From positions 1 through 64,000 of the forward strand of contig WSUB01000182.1 in NCBI GenBank assembly GCA_019633425.1: a stretch of DNA of 64,000 bases. Direction: 5' to 3'. Positions 57,445 through 64,000 of the stretch are shown here, piece after piece (within the stretch, counting starts at the first letter, position 1; each line of letters opens with the position of its first letter). Below the pieces are notes generated by a model, which saw nothing but the letters and a program-made list of their open reading frames with translations, was not told the DNA's origin and made no database searches. Made by a program: the position numbers and the translations under genes. Source of the DNA: Tulasnella sp. 424. Taxonomy: Eukaryota; Basidiomycota; Agaricomycetes; Cantharellales; Tulasnellaceae.

Positions 57445-58448
57445 ATGGTTCAATCCTGGTGAGTCCGTGATCAATGCCTCTCAGGGTGTAGGAAAAGCAT
57501 CTGACGTCCTGTTCCTCCTTTCAGGGGAGCAGGCAACAAATACCAAGTGGGCGACGTCGTCACCTATCAAGGTCCTTCCCCATTCCATCACGCTCCATTT
57601 TACATGCTAAATCTGCCTTCCATCTAGGCTACTACTACAAAGTCATCCAAGCACACACCTCCCAGAATGACTGGGCCCCGGACAAGACTGCAGATCTTTG
57701 GGGCAGGCAAGACAAAGTTGGCGCCGTCTTCTCAAGTGAACAGGACAGAGTCGAGTTAGAAACTGCTCACCAGGAAGTTGAGAATGCACCTCGTGAGGTA
57801 TGAATTGAGACTTGGGGTTCGGGTATCTCGGGGTCTCGTCGTTGAATTTTGGTTCGGAATGCCAGGCACAACTGAGCCACGAACTGATTGCGGGTGCTGC
57901 TGCCTTTGGAGGTAACTTATCTCCCACAAGGTCTTATCACACCTCGCATTCTTGCTTATCACCGCTGTTTACTCGATGAAGCTGCAACCGCATGGGAACA
58001 TCATAAAGTGAAGAGTACGTATAGACGTGGGCAACTCATCCGTCTGTCGCCACAGCTTCACATCCCCCTTGTTTACTTGTAGACGGCGGCGAGGCGTCGA
58101 GCCATCCTCATGCCAAAGCGCTCATGTAAGCCATCCATTTCTCTCATGCGCTCGCGTTGGGGTCTCACTGTTATTCACCATTCCATGGGAAATCCATTAG
58201 TGCCGGATTCACTGGTAAGGCCGAATGAATCCACGTCCAAGTCCCATCTCCTGTTCGCTCACCGCCGGAATCGTTTTTAGGGGCGTTCATCGACCGGATT
58301 GTTGAGACCAAGGGCTTGGACTTCATCGACAAGCAGAAGGCAAAGAAGCAAGGTGAGAAGGACTTCCCTTCGAGCTTGCTACCGCGGCTGATTCGTCGTG
58401 CTCGCAGCTCAAGAACGTGCCGAAGGCCAAGTGGCTTCTAACTACTAG
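57445..58448 (+). CDS. CBM5/12-like carbohydrate-binding protein fused to a DUF3759-like domain
   Basis: Five or more introns join short exons. The start is MVQSWGAGNKY at 57445. The N-terminal 45 residues have the chitin-binding type 3 (CBM5/12) pattern: W, then YQVGDVVTYQGYYYKVIQAHTSQNDWAPDKTADLW, with the stacked Trp/Tyr residues. A linker and AQLSHELIAGAAAFGA follow. The C-terminal part (WEHHKVKNGGEASHPHAKALIAGFTG, AFIDRIVETKGLDFIDKQKAKKQA) matches the fungal DUF3759 pattern. It ends VASNY at TAG 58446-58448. No signal peptide is visible, so the protein should stay in the cytosol unless secreted unconventionally. Confidence 0.8.
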
Positions 58449-59351
58449 ATCTGTTCGCCTATAAGCCCATTATACTGGAGTTGAGGGCCCGTGAACTTGT
58501 TAGGAGGTCTGACTTTTGTCTAATGGAGATTAGACGCCACACAGTATGAATGAAACTCTTGAACCGTCACACCTCAAAGCCCCAGTTTGCTCGCCACAAA
58601 CTATAAGAGTGATAATCTCGGCTCTCCGCTTTGTTCTGCTCTGAAAGGCACGCCCCGATACACGAGAACTGCTCTCGGTAGGGCGGAACTGAAAAAAAAG
58701 GTCGGGATGTGGCAGTGACCTCGATGGAAGATTTTTAAGATCGACAGATGGGATCTATTAGCGTCCGTGCAAGCAGTATTCTGCGACTCTTCCCCGCGAT
58801 TCGGAAATCGTATCGAAATCCTGGACGGGCGGGGCGCTCATGTTGTGCGTTTCCAACGAAGTTCGAAATACTCCGTCCCTGGGAGAACACGTAAAGGGGT
58901 AATGGGTGAGATAACATACACCCGCTCGTAGTCGGCGTTGTCTTGGTTAACCATCACCAAGCCAACCGCGATGACCGTGATGATATTAAAGGCAATCTTA
59001 CTCGAACTTTTCGGTCTACATTTCAGCTGTAATGTCACTGTCGCTATCACTATTCCAACCCATCCTTTCTCCATCATCGAGTCTCTGTGGTGGGTTATCG
59101 CTTCGTCTCCCTTATACCCAACGGTCTGGCGGCGAGGGGGTAACGCCTCGCTGTCTTTGACAGAATCTTTAGGTCTTCGTACGTACAAAGGGCACGCATT
59201 ATGTACACGTTTACCTTCTGATTTTAAGGGACCCATGTGCTAATTCTACTGAGCGGCCCCCAGGAGAGACGGGAGGTAGCCGCAATCTGCCCGCCCGACT
59301 TGCAATTTCAAACTTCAATTTCAAACTTCAAAGTAACATGATCTACTAGTC
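58449..59351. other. Intergenic, no supported gene
   Basis: A minus-strand frame at 58838-59236 contains one hydrophobic stretch (IAFNIITVIAVGLVMV) but has no intron partner and no motif. I treat the 900 bp as the terminator regions of the flanking convergent genes plus spacer. Confidence 0.4.
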
Positions 59352-61552
59352 TTAACTCGCGAGAGTAACTTGCGGAAGCCAGTGAGGCTCGGGCATCCAA
59401 GCTGGCTCCTGCTCCACCCTCTTGACGACCTCTAAGCACTCAGTAATCGTGAATCGGTTCTCGGGGTCATTATCGAGACATCTATCCGTGAGATTCCAGA
59501 ATTTGGAAGTCGTCGGAATGTGTTTCGATAGTCCCGGATCCGTAGGCACTGGTTTCCAATTATCTGTAGTCTCGGGATTTGGTAAACTGCGACTGACTGC
59601 CTCCACCAGCTGGAGAGTTGGACGCCTCTTGGCCAAATTAAATAGGACTATACCGAAGGCGATCTAAACGACAAATTATCAGTGAAAATGCGATAATATT
59701 TGAATTCCGGAGCTTCAAACCTCAGCTATCAAGCATGCAAGCGCAAAGATGTCTGTTTCGAGTGTTTTGAGCATTTCTTTCAGTCCTCCGTAGAAGAGCT
59801 CCGGGGCCCAGTACCTGGCCACTCCTAGGATTTTTGCCTTTCTTTCCTCGTCGCTTCGATTATCAAGGAGGGCGGACATCGAGAACCCGAAGTCGATTAT
59901 TATTGCACGGACTCCGAACATTTCGCCGTGGATTCGTCTTACCAGGACGTTATTCTTAATTGGCGTAAAAGCAAGTACCGATACAAACGAGAGCAATACC
60001 GTTCTTACTCACAAACTTAAGGTCTCCATGGATGAAACCCAGGGTTAAGTGGATGTACTGTAGGCCTAGCGTAATGTCCTTGATCTGATATGGGGGCACA
60101 ATGAGCATTTCTGTAGCCATGTGACGGGCAGGACCACAAACCACTTTAATACGTAGAGCCAGCGGGGCGAACTTCAGAGGGTCGTCACCGCCGCTATCTA
60201 TGCACCTTTGAATATAACCCGTCACAGACCCCTCCTCGTAGTAGGGGAGGACGTAGGCCATCACTCCCTGCATCGTAAAGCCCACCAAACGCACGACGTT
60301 GTCATGAAGGGTTTTGGAGGTATTCGACAGCTCTTTTATAGCGCGCTAGTAAAGTTTTCATTTAAGTTTAGCATGCAAACCGGATTTCTTTGGGAAGACG
60401 GAGATACCGTGCTGAGGAGCCGAGCGCTTTCTCCAAAGGCATCATCAAATGGGCTCATTCCTCGTACTTGTTTCACGACCTGAAAAGACTCATTAATATT
60501 ATACAAACAGACCCAGTTATTTGTTTACCATGTCTGTGATCGCGGCGTTTCCCGGAAAGCGGATCTTGCAGACCCAAACGCCGTTTCTACTAGTAGATTC
60601 GAGCTTGATCGAATCTTTCTCTCTTTGGTAACCTTCAATACAGTTCATCACCGCTTCATACTCCCCGTCTACAGCCAGCCGGGGGATACTTAAGTCCTCT
60701 GGGAAGTTCATAGAGAGTGTCAAAATGAAGGCCCTTGCTTCATCCGAACACTGCTCCTGCAGGTAGCTACCAAGCTTCACTGGAATATTCGCTCGAGGAA
60801 TCTTCCAGAATCCATACGCATTATTCGGATTATTTGTGGTTTGGAAGGCATACCATTGATCCGTTTTGGGTGGAGCTTTGCCAATCCAGTTGACGATTCC
60901 GCCATCCGCCTCTGGTTCTGGCTTTACGACGTCGACCAAACCGTTACTTTTTACCGGTAGATGCAGGAAATAAAGAAGCCAAGAATATATTCTTGTCGAT
61001 GAATCGATTGCATCTTTAAACTACAGAGTAAACATCTGCTCAGTGCTGACCATTTGCTGGTCTAAGGCTAGCTCACAATGTGTTCATAGGCATCTGGTTC
61101 AATTTCTTCCCCGAACCACACACCTTCCACACAGATAGCGTCATGCTGGTAGTCGTGGATCTGTTTATCGACCGTCCAGGGCACTAATACACAAATCGTG
61201 ATGTAGTGACAACCGAGACCCTCACGTGGGGAAGTGCTCAAAGATCTTACCCTTGACTCGGACAGTTCCCTTCTGATTCGACCCAACTACGCCATATTCA
61301 TACAGTGGAGGTTCTGGAGACTCCACAGAATCACAGTATTGTAATATGGTCCACTTGAACAAAAAGCTGTGACGTAGGTTATTCGTGATCTGGAATGTAA
61401 AATCTTGCTGGCCGTCTTAAAAGAGGTGAAGTGAAGTGAGATCAAATTTATTTCAGGGAGTGATCAACTTCGCTCCCACAGTTAAGACGTATCCGAGGAG
61501 GATCGAAAACTAATCCTCCCTCAGGGTTCGGCGGATCCTTGAATTCTACCAT
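59352..61552 (-). CDS. Protein kinase-like protein with an MSP-like N-terminal domain
   Basis: The N-terminus (start MVEFKDPPNPEGGLVFDPPR at 61552) resembles a major-sperm-protein/VAP fold: LVFDPPRIRLNCGSE, then QDFTFQITNNLRHSFLFKWTIL. A middle region of unknown type follows (GIVNWIGKAPPKTDQWYAF, FILTLSMNFPEDLSIPRL). The C-terminal half is kinase-like: RAIKELSNTSKTLHDNVVRLVGF, MAYVLPYYEEGSVTGYI, HGDLK, NNVLV, IIIDFGFS, GVARYWAPELF and a C-lobe ending WLPQVTLAS at TAA 59352-59354. HGDLK replaces the usual HRDLK, a change often seen in fungal Ser/Thr kinase-like families; the catalytic Asp and DFG are present. The splice joint between HGDLK and NNVLV (about 59960-60015) is not resolved, so a break there cannot be excluded. 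Confidence 0.6.
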
Positions 61553-62917
61553 GATAGAGCGACGTTGTTGGCTTTCTTACAGGTGAGTAGCTTCTAGTAT
61601 TGCTGGATTGGAGATACCTCATTTTATAACTGGTCCACCAACTTCCGTTGGAGCCAGCGGCGCAAGAAATCCGAATTGCACATCGTATACCTTTACCACC
61701 ATGTTACTCGAGTTTTAGTGGGGCTCATTAATAACTATAGGTTCATATTCAAGCGGCGCAATGACATGTGAGGTACGCTACGCCTCTGCGCAGCTTCAGA
61801 GACCTGTCTTGAGACCTACAAAGTATCACTGGTACTACAAGAGTCTATGGATATGGACGGGAGACGCAATCGAGATGCGATAGATCAGAGAACAACTCTA
61901 CTCCACGATGTATTGAAATATCGTGCTCACGCATAATTCCAATGGGTGGCCTCACCTTGATCGGTCGATGTAAAGCGCGGGTGGGGTTGTTGAACGCTGA
62001 AAGACCCTTTTCATCAAATACCGCAATTACAAATCGAGGCACATTGATTTAGGACAGGCCATTTTCTCTGTATACCACTGCTGGGCGGCACCGTTCTCAT
62101 CTCAATTATCGTCAACAACCACAACAGGTCAATCGATCCTATGACCGCTTTGGTTTCTGATAGCAACGACCGGTTCGTGTCGGGTGGGATGACCACGGGG
62201 GCGGCTATAGCCTCACGTGGGAGAAGTGCCTACAAACACGTCACGCGAGATGACGCATCAATCAATACGTAAGCTCTCGCGAATCATCAGCGAGGGGTTC
62301 ACCAAGATCTGCCAGCGTTCAGTCTATAAACGAAGATCAGCAAGAGTAACATATCCACACGATTGGGTGCGAAATAGCACCTGACTTAAGACCTTACTTC
62401 TCTATTATTGCAGAGAATCTTTGAGCGGATGCGCGTGGCGCATATATGTATGTGCCAGCATTTGCGATGATGCAGAACTGCGTGCCTGCATTGAAGATCG
62501 TTCGTTACGCCGGCGCACAGCGGCATGTTGATTTCCTATTCTCTCTAGGAGAGCATTTCAGCTCTTTCAAACGAAAACAGCTACTCTCAGTCTCTTCCCT
62601 ATTATGGCTACCGCGTAGGAGTAAGCGGAACGGCTCTGACGGCCAACCCAGGCACTTAACCTTTATCACAGTACCACTGTCATAAGCGGTCATCATGAGC
62701 TTATGTATGTAAGCTTGTATAGGTAAAATGAGCCTGGGGAACTGGTGGCGATCGACATCGATCACGTAAACGTTTCCGCCTCTCACAGCCGAAGCGGCCT
62801 TATAAAGGCCTCCGAATCTCTTCCGTCCAACTTCATATCGAACAACTACGCGCACCTCTGCCGAGTCGACCTTTCTGGGACTCTGAACTGCATCTTATCT
62901 TATTAGTATTCCGAAGA
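61553..62917. other. Divergent intergenic region, no supported gene
   Basis: About 1.36 kb between the divergent kinase-like gene and the unknown gene at 62918. A minus-strand start near 61700 (MVVKVYDVQFGFLAPLAP) reads for some 23 codons and stops. It could be an extra 5' exon of the kinase gene but is not needed. Nothing else stands out. Confidence 0.4.
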
Positions 62918-63624
62918 ATGGCATCGGATGCAAGGCCTTCCCTCGTCGATAGCACATTCGCTCTTCTCTCAATCAACCAGAGTGAAATAACGCTACAACG
63001 TCCTGGTGAGTTTGCAATACTACAGCACAATCGGAACGGTGAATACATGACTCCGGAATCGGGCCAGATTTTCCTGGGGATCCCCTTACCGCCACAGTCA
63101 CAGTCGGTTGCAGTCAAAGCATTGTGTTCAAAGCGGAAATACTCGATCATCCCGATGGGGTGGACACCAAAATTATTGAAAAAACATCCCAAGGAGTTAT
63201 CTATTGGAATAAGTCCGAAGCAAACATTGAAAGTAAGTCGCATTTATAATAACTCAGAGCCGGGTGTGACTCATCCCAACTTCCCTTCTAGTTACAGTGA
63301 AAAGAACTGAAGGAGCACACGAACTCGAGACTTTGGAGGACCGCCAACTCACCATCACTTGGGCACAAATCTCTTGCGTTCCCGAGAGCCCCGCCCAAAT
63401 AGAGACTCTGTGTAACGAGGTAGGAGATAAATTTAATTCTACTAATCACGGCGGCTGAAGAGGCTCAATACAACTTAGTTAAAAACCTCTCCTCTCAGAA
63501 AAGTTCACAAGTTGAAGCTATGTTGGGACTGACAATGCGCATAAAGGTACCCCTTTAACGCTACACATTTTGACGTGGCCCTCTGTAGTGCTACTGCTTC
63601 GGCAGGTTTATTGAATATAAATGA
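62918..63624 (+). CDS. Hypothetical protein, unknown family
   Basis: The start MASDARPSLVDSTFALLSINQ at 62918 opens a 105-codon exon (GQIFLGIPLPPQSQSVAVKALCSKRKY, IIPMGWTPKLLKKHPKEL). A second coding stretch at about 63291-63418 reads VKRTEGAHELETLEDRQLTITWAQISCVPESPAQIETLCNE. A third, from about 63500 (KSSQVEAMLGLTMRIK), can be followed by a short last exon ending FIEYK at about 63624. The first joint is awkward: the obvious donor (gtaagt at 63232) and acceptor (ttctag at 63291) leave the frames out of register, so it may use the gtcgca donor or be damaged. The all-beta look of the first exon is the only structural hint. Confidence 0.45.
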
Positions 63625-64000
63625 AGTCCTGTTCATGAGTTCTTCTTGTGAATGACTCCTTTCATCCCTCAGCTGTGAGGGACCTGTGTTTCAGAAGATT
63701 AGCTCGTTAGTTTAGGAAGCTTTCACATAAAATTGAGCGTTGGGACAGACCTGACGTTATCTGATGCGCTGATGTGAGAGCTAAGCTGCTTGTGGGATGT
63801 GTGTAGTCGAGCTCTGCGTGGATCTAAAACGGCGTAGGTTCAACCACTCATGCAGCGCCAGACCTTAACCAGGTATTCTGAAGGATGTCTACAACCTAGT
63901 CGGCTATCGCACCTAAGACCAAGTCATTCCCGACCAGCTCTGTCTTTGTCAGCGTCTTGTCGCCCTCGATGGACTGCGTAAACCGGCCTGACTTAAACTA
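63625..64000. other. No supported gene to the window end
   Basis: I see no open frame or RNA gene here. Confidence 0.4.

Overview
The window looks like nuclear DNA of a filamentous basidiomycete, most likely an Agaricomycete. Genes carry many short introns (about 45-70 nt, GT-AG) and sit on both strands. Several families are typical of mushroom-forming fungi: a class I sesquiterpene synthase, a CBM5/12-DUF3759 protein, type I single-pass proteins with proline/serine-rich tails and small CC-rich membrane proteins. A Ceratobasidiaceae/Rhizoctonia-like source is my guess and not proven. All gene models were spliced by eye, so outer limits and frames are firmer than every internal junction.

Layout. 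0-1.8 kb: a decayed Ty1/copia element with a nested solo LTR. 2.7-6.7 kb: GH35 beta-galactosidase (-). 7.1-8.6 kb: poorly resolved membrane-protein exons. 8.7-9.9 kb: WHI2-like BTB protein (-). 10.4-12.8 kb: vacuolar Ca2+/H+ exchanger (-). 14.0-14.5 kb: DPH3/KTI11 with an acidic tail (+). 14.7-15.8 kb: short-chain dehydrogenase (-). 16.3-22.5 kb: FAB1/PIKfyve-type lipid kinase without a FYVE finger (+). 23.8-26.9 kb: a small-protein gene, then four tandem 0.6-kb units that each encode a two-exon peptide of 33-43 residues. 27.2-27.5 kb: a small membrane protein (-). 28.5-30.3 kb: a type I membrane protein (+). 30.7-31.5 kb: TAF11 (-). 31.6-32.6 kb: YjbQ/UPF0047 (+). 32.8-36.9 kb: YPP1-like TPR protein (-). 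38.8-40.1 kb: sesquiterpene synthase (+). 40.5-43.4 kb: mitochondrial MTO1/MnmG (+). 43.8-45.5 kb: ZIP metal transporter (-). 45.7-51.6 kb: a head-to-tail duplication of a cassette with one EamA/DMT transporter and one small membrane protein. 51.9-52.6 kb: a 27-cysteine metallothionein (-). 52.6-56.4 kb: gene-poor. 56.4-58.4 kb: two small genes, one chitin-binding-like. 59.4-61.6 kb: a kinase with an MSP-like N-terminus (-). 62.9-63.6 kb: an unknown protein (+).

How genes relate. Most conserved genes are unlinked housekeeping functions: diphthamide/Elongator, TFIID, mitochondrial tRNA modification, and phosphoinositide signalling (FAB1 and the Stt4 adaptor YPP1). Metal and ion handling recurs (Ca2+ exchanger, ZIP transporter, metallothionein), but nothing shows that these are co-regulated. 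The most novel material is the recently duplicated small-gene content: the four-unit peptide array at 24.3-26.9 kb, and the transporter/small-membrane-protein cassette, whose third small-protein paralogue lies at 27.2 kb.
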